Of a DNA stretch of 8,127 nt, positions 1 to 6,872 are shown piece by piece (the first letter of the stretch is position 1; every line of letters begins with the position of its first letter). Both the position numbers and the translations under genes were made by a program. The notes beneath the pieces were generated by a model that was not told the origin of the DNA, did not search any database, and saw nothing but the letters and a program-made list of their open reading frames with translations. Source of the stretch: RGIG8497 sp045593265 (GTDB lineage: Bacteria; Bacillota; Clostridia; RGIG6154); the NCBI GenBank assembly GCA_045593265.1, contig JAZNWH010000075.1, positions 1 through 8,127 on the forward strand, given 5' to 3'.

Positions 1-126
1 TTAATGCCCTGTAAATATTATATCATATACTGCTTTGTCAAGGTATGACTGCACAGCAGCTCCACCTTGACAAGAGAAAATTTGGAGTAAGTTTTTTATT
101 TTTTTAAGAAAAGTGTCACCCATCAT
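1..126 (-). CDS. possible small protein, 41 residues, unrecognised
   Basis: A minus-strand frame opens at an ATG pair (126-121) and closes with TAA at bases 3-1. It begins MMGDTFLKKIKNLL and ends VYDIIFTGH, giving a basic amphipathic start and a mixed, protein-like remainder with one Cys. The composition is richer in G and C between bases 45 and 75 than in the surrounding AT-rich spacer, which could fit coding. Against it, no Shine-Dalgarno sequence lies before either ATG, the frame is short enough to arise by chance, and its middle overlaps a perfect 10-bp inverted repeat, which is unusual for coding DNA. I do not recognise the family. It could equally be the tail of a structured RNA or a terminator region of a gene to the left. 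Confidence 0.25.
   Translation of the reverse strand: MMGDTFLKKIKNLLQIFSCQGGAAVQSYLDKAVYDIIFTGH
35..73. repeat. imperfect inverted repeat / stem-loop
   Basis: TTGTCAAGGT (35-44) is the exact reverse complement of ACCTTGACAA (64-73). Inside the 19-base loop, CTGC (49-52) pairs with GCAG (56-59) around a 3-base loop. The result is two stacked helices separated by a 4x4 internal loop. No U-run follows directly on either strand; the nearest plus-strand T-rich stretch starts at 92. A plain intrinsic terminator is therefore not the best reading. It could be an RNA structural element, an operator, or a mobile-element remnant. TTGACA on the minus strand is followed after 13 bases by TATAAT, too short a spacer for a normal sigma-A promoter. 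Confidence 0.5.
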
Positions 127-168
127 TGACAATCGTACAAAATATTAATTAAAAAATTTCAAAAACAC

Positions 169-197
169 TTGATTTTTACAAAAAACTATGGTATCAT
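169..197 (+). promoter_or_regulatory. sigma-A promoter of tRNA-Arg
   Basis: A -35-like TTGATT (169-174) and a -10 TATCAT (192-197) are separated by exactly 17 bases. The -10 box lies in a TATGGTATCAT context, resembling strong tRNA and rRNA promoters of Firmicutes. Transcription would start near 203-206, about ten bases before the tRNA 5' end at 215. This is the only convincing promoter seen upstream of the tRNA and of the exporter genes behind it. Confidence 0.7.
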
Positions 198-214
198 ATC
201 TAATTGTTGGATAT

Positions 215-291
215 GCATCCGTAGCTCAGCTGGATAGAGTAACCGGCTACGAACCGGTCGGTCGGGGGTTCGAATCCCTCCGGATGTGCCA
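215..291 (+). tRNA. tRNA-Arg (anticodon ACG)
   Basis: The full cloverleaf can be drawn. The acceptor arm is GCATCCG (215-221) with CGGATGT (281-287), then discriminator G288 and an encoded CCA (289-291). The D stem is 224-227 with 237-240. The anticodon stem is ACCGG (242-246) with CCGGT (254-258) around loop CTACGAA. The T stem is 264-268 with 276-280 around TTCGAAT. The anticodon at 249-251 is ACG. From family knowledge, A34 would be deaminated to inosine so this tRNA reads CGU, CGC and CGA. The first acceptor pair is a G1-U72 wobble rather than G-C, and the D stem also ends in a G-U pair; both are tolerable. It has its own promoter and terminator. Confidence 0.97.
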
Positions 292-296
292 AAGAC

Positions 297-329
297 AACA
301 GATGCCTTCAACAAGGTATCTGTTTTTTT
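297..329 (+). terminator. intrinsic terminator after tRNA-Arg
   Basis: CAGATGCCTT (299-308) pairs with AAGGTATCTG (313-322) as a 10-bp stem with one G-U pair and the loop CAAC, and is followed by seven T residues (323-329). It begins eight bases after the tRNA CCA end. The T-run ends only two bases before the ribosome site of the next gene, so the terminator lies directly against the exporter leader. Confidence 0.9.
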
Positions 330-340
330 GTGAGGTAAAT

Positions 341-1090
341 ATGGACTACAAGAAATTATTAAATCTAGCTTTAACAATAGGTGAAAGACTTTTGTGCAGT
401 GGTGCCGAAGTAAGTCGTGTTGAAGATTCAATTTCAAGAATATGCAAAGCATACGGAGCTAAGTATGTAGATGTATTTACAATAACGTCTTCAATTGTAT
501 TAACTGCACACTTTGACGAAACTATTATAACACAGACCCGAAGAATAAAAAAATATGATACTAATTTCAACGAATTTGATTATATTAACAATTTATCAAG
601 AACAATATGCGAAAACAAGCCTGAACTGACATATATAGAACAACAATTAAATTCTTTATGTACACAGGAAAACAAGTACAAAAAATATATTGGTTGGTTT
701 TTGGTTGCTGGTGCTTTTACTATGTTTTTTGGAGGCGATTTAACAGATGCTGTTGTTTCCGCAATCATTGCAGTTGTTGCCAGACTTACTTTAACATTCC
801 TTAAATATGTAAAATTGAATAATATAATTTCAAATATTATTCTTTCATTTATAATAAGTTCCTTATCATTTATATTTTCGATAATGAATACTAATTGTAA
901 TCCTGATAAAATAATAATTGGAAACATAATGCTTCTTATTCCTGGTATCGCTCTTACAAATGCCATAAAAGATTTAATAACAGGAGATACAATGACAGGG
1001 TTATTAAGGTTTTCTGAGGCACTTTTAACAGCAATAGCTATAGCAGGAGGGTATTTTCTGACTACAATGATTTTCGGAGGTGTGGTATGA
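341..1090 (+). CDS. YjjP-like (ThrE N-terminal, DUF1212) exporter subunit
   Basis: This 249-residue membrane protein belongs to the threonine/serine exporter family, as the half carrying the cytoplasmic N-terminal region. Residues 1-112 are soluble and hold the family pattern of a short helix, GAEVSRVED (21-29) and a tyrosine-glycine (38-39). Hydrophobic segments lie near 116-131, 135-155, 165-182, 189-207 and 226-246. The family-typical LLIPG (198-202) is followed by a TNAIKDLITGD stretch. The ATG at 341 is chosen because GAGGT (332-336) lies five bases before it. The frame stays open back to 188, but that extension reads through the tRNA and terminator and is spurious. The stop overlaps the next start (ATGA), so the two are translationally coupled. 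In E. coli the YjjP-YjjB pair has been linked to succinate export, while Corynebacterium ThrE exports threonine and serine; the substrate here is unknown. Confidence 0.9.
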   Translation: MDYKKLLNLALTIGERLLCSGAEVSRVEDSISRICKAYGAKYVDVFTITSSIVLTAHFDETIITQTRRIKKYDTNFNEFDYINNLSRTICENKPELTYIEQQLNSLCTQENKYKKYIGWFLVAGAFTMFFGGDLTDAVVSAIIAVVARLTLTFLKYVKLNNIISNIILSFIISSLSFIFSIMNTNCNPDKIIIGNIMLLIPGIALTNAIKDLITGDTMTGLLRFSEALLTAIAIAGGYFLTTMIFGGVV

Positions 1091-1539
1091 CCATATACAT
1101 CACTCAGGTTTTAATGGCGTTTTTAGGCACCTTAGGCTTTTCTATAGTATTTAAATCAAAAAATAATTTTATATTACCAAATAGCTTAGGTGGTGGATTA
1201 GTATGGATTTCATATCTGATTTTTTATCACTTTAGTAATCATATTTTTTTAAGCTATATGTTATCAGCAATATTATCAGGATTGTATTCGGAAACTATAG
1301 CAAGAATTTGCAAAACACCGGCTACCACGGTGCTGATTCCTGTTCTTGTAGTACTTATTCCGGGTAGTTCCCTGTACTACACTATTCAAGCTTTATTCAA
1401 TGACAATATAGGTGTTTTCGTAGAAAAAGGTACAGAAACCGTAATAATCGCTACTGCAATAGCGATTGGAATAATTATAGTATCAACAATATTTAAAATA
1501 TCAAATTCTGTTTTTCAACACAAAAATAAACGTATATAA
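1087..1539 (+). CDS. YjjB-like (DUF3815) exporter subunit
   Basis: This 150-residue, almost wholly hydrophobic protein is the small partner of the preceding exporter subunit. Predicted membrane segments lie near 3-22, 35-70 (two helices), 81-100 and 117-137. The motif IPGSSLYYTI (91-100) is the counterpart of the LLIPG motif in the partner, as expected of the two repeated halves fused in ThrE proteins. A strong GGAGG (1076-1080) lies six bases before the ATG, inside the end of the upstream gene, and the genes overlap by four bases. The two subunits should form one inner-membrane carrier in equal amounts. The length is normal for the split form. The short basic tail (HKNKRI) suggests a cytoplasmic C-terminus. 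The substrate cannot be told from the sequence. Confidence 0.9.
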   Translation: MTIYITQVLMAFLGTLGFSIVFKSKNNFILPNSLGGGLVWISYLIFYHFSNHIFLSYMLSAILSGLYSETIARICKTPATTVLIPVLVVLIPGSSLYYTIQALFNDNIGVFVEKGTETVIIATAIAIGIIIVSTIFKISNSVFQHKNKRI

Positions 1540-1577
1540 TTTAAACCCTTCACTTTAATAAGTGAAGGGTTTAAATT
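1538..1577. terminator. bidirectional terminator between convergent units
   Basis: Bases 1538-1555 pair perfectly with 1560-1577 around the loop TAAT, giving an 18-bp stem with a GC-containing core (CCCTTCAC with GTGAAGGG) flanked by A/T-rich arms. Because the arms end in A-run/T-run pairs, each strand sees a T-rich 3' side. It starts inside the yjjB-like stop codon and lies 23 bases before the convergent gene stop at 1601. It most likely ends both the exporter operon and the minus-strand flavoprotein operon. Confidence 0.8.
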
Positions 1578-1600
1578 GCTGATTTATATAGATCTTATAA

Positions 1601-3124
1601 TTAATTATGTTTATATTTATCTATAATTTTTAACGCACACTTAATACCATCAACAGCAGAAGATGTAATGCCTCCTGCGTAACCTGCACCTTCACCTATA
1701 GGATATATACCGTCAACATTACAAACATATCTATCATTTCGTGGTATCTTTACAGGGGAAGAGCTTCTTGTTTCAGGTGCAGTAAGAACAGCTCCACCAT
1801 ACGAAAATTCTCTTAATTTTCGTCCGAATACGGGAACAGCTTCTTTTATAGCTTCATTAACGTAAGAAGGAAAAAGTTCATTCAAATCACCAAAAGCAAC
1901 ACCCGGCTGATAAGTAGGTTTTACATTTTTAAAACTCTTTGTGATTTTTCCTTCTAAATAATCTTCGAGTAACTGACATGGCGCATAGTAATTTGCACCA
2001 CCCATTTTAAATGCTTTCTCTTCGATTCTGCGTTGAAAATCAAATCCAGATAAGGGATTACCATTTTTAAAATCATCAGTATTAATTCCAACGAGTAATG
2101 CACTGTTTGCGTTACTACCTGCTCTGTCAGAATAACTCATTCCGTTTGTAACAATTCCACCTTCATCAGATGATGACGCAACAACGAAACCACCGGGACA
2201 CATGCAAAAAGTGTAAACTCCCCTATTCTTTTGAGTATGATATGATAATTTATAATCTGCTGCTCCTAATTTTTCAATATCGGCATTTTCCCCATATCGG
2301 CATGAATTTATTTTACTTTGACTGTGTTCAATTCGCATGCCAACTGAAAAAGGTTTTTCTATAATATTAATACCGTTCTTATGCAACATAGAAAATGTAT
2401 CATAAGCAGAATGTCCAATAGCAAGAATTAAATCATCTGTTTCATAACAATCATTGGCTGTTACAGAAGAAACACAATTATCTTTAATAACAATATCACT
2501 TAATTTTGATTCAAAAATAACAGAGCCGCCATTCTTTTCAATTTCCAAACGCAAGTTTTTAATAACTTTAACTAATACATCTGTACCTATATGAGGTTTT
2601 GCAATATAAGAAATTTCCTTTTGGGCACCACACTCTATAAAAACATCAGAAACATATCTCATTAAAGGGTCATTTATGCCACTCATTAATTTCCCGTCAG
2701 AAAAAGTTCCGGCTCCACCTTCGCCATATTGAATATTTGACTCAGTATTTAAAATTCCGAACTTTGTGAAATTATCAACATCTTTTTGCCTTAATTCAAC
2801 GCATTTTCCACGTTCTATTACAATAGGTCTTGCACCCGCTTTTGCAAGAACATAAGCACAAAATAATCCAGATGGACCGGCACCTACTATAACAGGTCTT
2901 TTTTCAGGGGCAATTTTAGATATTTCCGGCGTATAATCAATAAATTTATCTGAACAATTTTGCAGTACTTCAACAGTATAAACATAGTTAACCTGTCCAT
3001 GTCTGGCATCTATAGAACGCCTTAATATTTTATACTCATAAGGTGTAAATGCACATTTTGACGAAATAGCTTTTAAAAGTGCTTTTTCATCATATATACC
3101 CAATTTTATATCTGTAACAATCAT
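1601..3124 (-). CDS. FAD-dependent dehydrogenase, COG2509 type
   Basis: This 507-residue predicted cytoplasmic flavoprotein has a small N-terminal region (about 1-72), with a basic stretch LRRSIDARHG near 34-43, that is typical of the COG2509 group. It is followed by a Rossmann FAD-binding fold: VIVGAGPSG (78-86) with an acidic residue E104 ending the second strand. Further landmarks are YGEGGAGTFSDGKL (133-146), an AIGHSAYDTF segment (235-244) and a C-terminal FAD-contact motif IGEGAGYAGGITSSA (476-490). The reaction and substrate of this family are not established. The ATG at 3124 is supported by AAAGG eight bases upstream, within the end of the preceding gene, and only one base separates the two. 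This gene is last in the minus-strand operon. No signal peptide or membrane segment is seen. A close alternative label is a generic NAD(P)/FAD-dependent oxidoreductase. Confidence 0.9.
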   Translation of the reverse strand: MIVTDIKLGIYDEKALLKAISSKCAFTPYEYKILRRSIDARHGQVNYVYTVEVLQNCSDKFIDYTPEISKIAPEKRPVIVGAGPSGLFCAYVLAKAGARPIVIERGKCVELRQKDVDNFTKFGILNTESNIQYGEGGAGTFSDGKLMSGINDPLMRYVSDVFIECGAQKEISYIAKPHIGTDVLVKVIKNLRLEIEKNGGSVIFESKLSDIVIKDNCVSSVTANDCYETDDLILAIGHSAYDTFSMLHKNGINIIEKPFSVGMRIEHSQSKINSCRYGENADIEKLGAADYKLSYHTQKNRGVYTFCMCPGGFVVASSSDEGGIVTNGMSYSDRAGSNANSALLVGINTDDFKNGNPLSGFDFQRRIEEKAFKMGGANYYAPCQLLEDYLEGKITKSFKNVKPTYQPGVAFGDLNELFPSYVNEAIKEAVPVFGRKLREFSYGGAVLTAPETRSSSPVKIPRNDRYVCNVDGIYPIGEGAGYAGGITSSAVDGIKCALKIIDKYKHN

Positions 3125-3125
3125 T

Positions 3126-4361
3126 TTATTTACCTTTATTGATTTTTTCTGCTGCTGACTTACCTGCTACTGCGCCTGAACTCCACGCCCATTGCAAGTT
3201 ATAACCACCACAATCGCCGTCCACATCAAGAATTTCTCCGCAGGCATATAGAAAATCACAAAGCAAAGACTCGAGAGTATGAGAATTAAAATCATCAAGT
3301 TTTATACCTCCGGCAGTTACCTGTGCTGCATCCCATCCTTTAGTACCAGATATATCAAAACGCCAATCTTTAATAGTATCAGTAATTCTTTCATAATCAT
3401 CATACGAAAGAATATCAGCACTTAAATTTAATTTATAGTCGGTAGAATTTTTAATAATTTCACGCCCTACAGCTTTATTAAACAGTCCGTTTGTAAAAAC
3501 ATCCAAAGTTAAATTCTTATTTCTGCGTATCAGTAATTCATAAACATCCTCTTTGGTATAATCAGGCAATAAATCGATTGATACATAACAATCTTTCTTC
3601 AAACAAGCACATTCAGATGCAATTCTTGACAGCTGAAAAACAGGAGGACCGGACAAGCCATAATCAGTAAAAAGGATTTCTCCTCTTTCTACGCGTAATT
3701 TCTTTTCATCGGCATAGATAGAAATTTCTCCATTAATCTTAACACCTTTTAAAGGAACAACTTTTTTAGTATCACTTACAAGTTGAATCAATGATGGAAA
3801 AACCTTTGTCATTTTATGCCCAAAAGTTTTAAGTATATCATACGCAGAACCGTTAGTTCCACTTTGTGGAGCGGCTTTACCACCACAAGCAAAAATTACA
3901 GCCTTTGAAACAATTTTTCTTCCATCATTGCTTTGAATATGAAAATATTCTTTTTTCTCAACAGAAACACAGTTAAAATTACAAATCTCTTGCACTTTAT
4001 TTTGTTGAGCTTCAAACCTTAATAAATCTAAAACCGATGCCGCCTGTAAGCTATTTGGAAAAACCTTATTTCCCTCGTTGTAAAAAACAACACCAATTTT
4101 GTTAAAAAAAGCTTTTGTTTCTTCGAAACCAAATATATCAAATATACTTTTAACGAGTTCAGAATTATTGGTATGATATTTGTCAATAGATATATCAAGA
4201 TTGGTTAAATTGCATCTGCCATTACCGGTAGTCAATATTTTTTTACCTGTACGAGGATTTTTTTCAATTATTGCAACTTTACCACCATGAATATTTTGAG
4301 CAGCATTTATTGCAGCGCATAATCCGCTTGCACCACCGCCTATTACAACAACATCATACAA
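3126..4361 (-). CDS. BaiN/YhiN (HI0933-like) family flavoprotein
   Basis: This 411-residue predicted cytoplasmic FAD enzyme belongs to the HI0933/YhiN/BaiN group (COG2081). Numbering from the TTG start, the dinucleotide-binding GGGASG is at 8-13 and the family signature RTGKKILTTGNGRCN at 37-51. AQVTAGGI is at 346-353 and the C-terminal FAD-contact region GEILDVDGDCGGYN at 375-388. FTDYGLSGPP (231-240) marks the inserted middle domain. BaiN of bile-acid-converting clostridia has been proposed to be a steroid-ring reductase, but most relatives have no proven substrate, and no bai genes are nearby, so a bile-acid role should not be assumed. The start is placed at TTG 4361-4359 because GAGGTG (4373-4368) sits six bases before it; the longer GTG start at 4370 would overlap that ribosome site. 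It follows the CotH gene by 15 bases and precedes the second flavoprotein by one. Confidence 0.9.
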   Translation of the reverse strand: MYDVVVIGGGASGLCAAINAAQNIHGGKVAIIEKNPRTGKKILTTGNGRCNLTNLDISIDKYHTNNSELVKSIFDIFGFEETKAFFNKIGVVFYNEGNKVFPNSLQAASVLDLLRFEAQQNKVQEICNFNCVSVEKKEYFHIQSNDGRKIVSKAVIFACGGKAAPQSGTNGSAYDILKTFGHKMTKVFPSLIQLVSDTKKVVPLKGVKINGEISIYADEKKLRVERGEILFTDYGLSGPPVFQLSRIASECACLKKDCYVSIDLLPDYTKEDVYELLIRRNKNLTLDVFTNGLFNKAVGREIIKNSTDYKLNLSADILSYDDYERITDTIKDWRFDISGTKGWDAAQVTAGGIKLDDFNSHTLESLLCDFLYACGEILDVDGDCGGYNLQWAWSSGAVAGKSAAEKINKGK

Positions 4362-4367
4362 AATTTT

Positions 4368-4373
4368 CACCTC
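4368..4373 (-). promoter_or_regulatory. ribosome binding site deciding a TTG start
   Basis: On the minus strand GAGGTG is followed by AAAATT and then TTG TAT GAT. This is ideal spacing for the TTG codon at 4361-4359. The alternative in-frame GTG at 4370-4368 lies within the Shine-Dalgarno sequence itself and has no other site upstream at usable distance. Confidence 0.6.
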
Positions 4374-4376
4374 ATT

Positions 4377-6842
4377 TTATAAATTCGCATACACACTTAA
4401 CATTTTAGTAAATTCAGCTCTTGAAAGATATTTATCAGGATTTAATCTGTTTTTGTTATCACCACTGAAGATACCATTTTTAACACACCACTTAATTGCA
4501 TCAACAGCATAAGAATCAATCTTATAGTTATCAGAGAAAGCTAATGAATAATCAATCTTTGGCTTCCCTGATGCTTTATAAAACAAAACAGCAGCTTCCT
4601 GTCTGGTGATATTCTCTTTAAATCTCATAAAGTCTTTTTCATGCTCAAAAATTATATTTTCGTTAATTGCCCAAATGGCAGTATCATTATAACATTCAGA
4701 AGAAATAGCAAATTTGTGCTTTGCTCCCTCGGAATTGCTCAATCTGAAAAGAGCAGTTAAAACCATGCCTTTTTTTAATGGTTCATCAGGCTGAAATCTT
4801 TTTTCTGTAACACCTTTCATCCAACCTTTATTATACACATTATACACATAATCATGGTACCAACTGTCAGAATTTACATCTTTAAATATAATGTTTTCTT
4901 TTTTGGGAGCCATAATATTATGTTTATCTGGAATTTTAACAATTACACATTCCAAATCATCTATTGAATATTCCGTTTTCACATCATTAACATAAACTTC
5001 AAGATTATCAGAATATTCTATTCCACTCAGGTGTTTCAATTTCATAAGTCCGTCTTCTATCGACAAAAATTTAAGATAGTAATAGTTGTTTTCACCTAAA
5101 GAGTAATATACATTATCATTTACTTCATCGTAGTATGTGTAAATATTAATTTTCTTTATGTTTGCATCAGAAGAGTTATTAATTGAATTTTTTATCCATT
5201 GATGTCTATTTAAAATAAAATTCTCTAAATAGTCAACATTTTCAAAATAGTCATCAAAAATCCACGGAGTTATATTGTTGCGAAATCCGGAATATTTCCA
5301 TAAGTAACTATTCATAATCTGCGAGTTATAAACTTGCGACACATAAGAATTCAACGATTGCAGAAAATTACCGGAATCACCACCTAAAATGATATTTTCA
5401 ACTATGGGAGTAAATTTCTTATTATAAAATTCTGTAAATTGTTTTCTGAAACTCGAAATACTCATAATCTTTTTGCAAAAATCAGTATTAAAAACAGTCA
5501 AACCCGTAGTCAATTGATTTTCATCTGCTTCATTATTACTACCAATACCATATGCAATATCAAAATCCCAAACAGGACCATAGTTAAACTCTAAATTCTC
5601 ATCAAGATACATATAAGTAGATGTTGTAAAAGCATCAATATCTTTAGAAAATTGTTCTATCGCAAACATTTTTACCAAGCTGTCTAAGTTAACAAAATCA
5701 GTATACGGTCTTCCGTTATTTGGATTTACGCCACCGTTATACACAGCATCTTCAAATTCCTGATATCGTTCGCTCAGGCGCTTAACAAAAGATTTTGGCA
5801 GGTTTTCAGGACTTTTGATGACAATATGACTTCCATTGGTAGTCGCAAACCAACAATTTTCCTCTTCCACTCTATCAGCATATTCATATTCTAACAAAAA
5901 TCCCCATGATGTATTGTCAGGTACAACTGGCTCATTTGCATATTTAAACTTGCTGCCATAAGCATTTGTATCTTCAGAATAAGAAATTTCAGCAGAAATG
6001 CCAGCTTTTTCAATTACATCTTCAAGGTTTGTTATATCTATTCTTCCCTTGGAAATTTCAACTTTTTCACTTAAAAGATATGAGCCACGATATTCATTAT
6101 CATAATATAAATCAACAGGCATACAGTCAGGTGAATATGACATACCGATTTCTTTTGCAAGGTTATATGTCATTGTATTCCTGATTAAAGTTGGGTCAAA
6201 ACTATTGGCAAGTAATACCCAGGTTTTGTTTTCATTATCGGCATTATTATCATTAAGTAAATTTGCACTTTCGCCAAGTTTAATCTGATAAGGTTTTTTA
6301 TCAGAGCCTGTCCACGTAGAATTTCCCCGTCCTTTAATTTCTTTAAAACTACCATTGTAAACTATTCTACCATCAGAAGTAGTAACAGTTACTTGTCCTG
6401 ATGCTTTATTGCCTTTTACCAAATCCACATAATTTCTTCCATGTCCGATAGGGTCATCACTTTTAATAAACATAGAAGAAACATTAGATGATTTCAAAAT
6501 TTTTATATTAATTTCACTATCATTTGTTTTGATTTTAAGCAAATGAGCACCATCAATATCTGCACTGGAAAGAGCAGTAATATCAACTATATCTCCAAAG
6601 TTAACATTTAAATTATTTAAATTCCCAGATAGATTAAAATCATTCTCTCCTACATTTAAAGATAAAGCAGTTAAATCAGCATGAGACGGTAAAAAGACAT
6701 ACCATTCATTATCAATTTTTTGTGCATTTATAATATTATTGGAAATGCTTACAGATACATTAGTAGTCTCATAAGCATATGCCAAAACGGAGATAGTTGA
6801 AAACATTATTATGTTTATAATTAAGTAAAGTAATTTTTTCAT
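4377..6842 (-). CDS. secreted CotH-kinase protein with three SLH repeats
   Basis: This is an 821-residue predicted cell-surface protein. Residues 1-23 form a signal peptide (MKK, hydrophobic core, AYA cleavage site). Residues 25-122 look like a beta-strand-rich domain. A CotH kinase domain spans about 165-552, with KGRGNSTW (170-177), KKPYQIKL (182-189), WVLLANSFDPTLIRN (208-222), RGSYLLSEKVE (252-262) and the acidic VWDFDIAYG (424-432), whose two Asp residues fit the metal-binding site of the atypical CotH kinase fold. After a linker domain come SLH repeats at about 653-703, 716-758 and 768-821. SLH repeats usually bind pyruvylated wall polymer, so surface tethering is inferred. The ATG at 6842 is preferred for its signal peptide and a weak GGA seven bases upstream; an ATG at 6854 would add four residues. 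Bacillus CotH phosphorylates spore-coat proteins; the substrate here is unknown. It heads the three-gene cluster. Confidence 0.9.
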   Translation of the reverse strand: MKKLLYLIINIIMFSTISVLAYAYETTNVSVSISNNIINAQKIDNEWYVFLPSHADLTALSLNVGENDFNLSGNLNNLNVNFGDIVDITALSSADIDGAHLLKIKTNDSEINIKILKSSNVSSMFIKSDDPIGHGRNYVDLVKGNKASGQVTVTTSDGRIVYNGSFKEIKGRGNSTWTGSDKKPYQIKLGESANLLNDNNADNENKTWVLLANSFDPTLIRNTMTYNLAKEIGMSYSPDCMPVDLYYDNEYRGSYLLSEKVEISKGRIDITNLEDVIEKAGISAEISYSEDTNAYGSKFKYANEPVVPDNTSWGFLLEYEYADRVEEENCWFATTNGSHIVIKSPENLPKSFVKRLSERYQEFEDAVYNGGVNPNNGRPYTDFVNLDSLVKMFAIEQFSKDIDAFTTSTYMYLDENLEFNYGPVWDFDIAYGIGSNNEADENQLTTGLTVFNTDFCKKIMSISSFRKQFTEFYNKKFTPIVENIILGGDSGNFLQSLNSYVSQVYNSQIMNSYLWKYSGFRNNITPWIFDDYFENVDYLENFILNRHQWIKNSINNSSDANIKKINIYTYYDEVNDNVYYSLGENNYYYLKFLSIEDGLMKLKHLSGIEYSDNLEVYVNDVKTEYSIDDLECVIVKIPDKHNIMAPKKENIIFKDVNSDSWYHDYVYNVYNKGWMKGVTEKRFQPDEPLKKGMVLTALFRLSNSEGAKHKFAISSECYNDTAIWAINENIIFEHEKDFMRFKENITRQEAAVLFYKASGKPKIDYSLAFSDNYKIDSYAVDAIKWCVKNGIFSGDNKNRLNPDKYLSRAEFTKMLSVYANL

Positions 6843-6872
6843 TTGACAATCCATTCTTCTTTAAAATTAAAC

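Noticed and set aside
7..72. Minus-strand promoter TTGACA ... TATAAT at the left edge
   Set aside because: The boxes are only 13 bases apart, well below the 16-18 expected for sigma-A, and the downstream gene would be outside the window. It remains possible only with an unusual activator.
188..340. N-terminal extension of the YjjP-like protein by 51 residues
   Set aside because: The extension translates the tRNA-Arg and its terminator. A good ribosome site at 332-336 supports the ATG at 341, and the family begins near that residue.
186..452. Minus-strand 88-residue frame across the tRNA
   Set aside because: It is antisense to the tRNA, terminator and exporter start. The stretch GGIRTPDRPVRSRLLYPAEL is the well-known artefact of translating tRNA genes in reverse.
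580..966. Minus-strand 128-residue frame inside the YjjP-like gene
   Set aside because: It lies wholly antisense to a well-supported membrane protein gene, has no ribosome site and no recognisable family.
1538..1577. Convergent hairpin as a mobile-element end
   Set aside because: There is no transposase, no flanking direct repeat and the position between two convergent stop codons is fully explained by a bidirectional terminator.
3126..4361. Assignment of the flavoprotein to bile-acid metabolism
   Set aside because: Membership of the BaiN family alone is not enough. No other bai gene is present, and most members of this family occur in organisms without that pathway.
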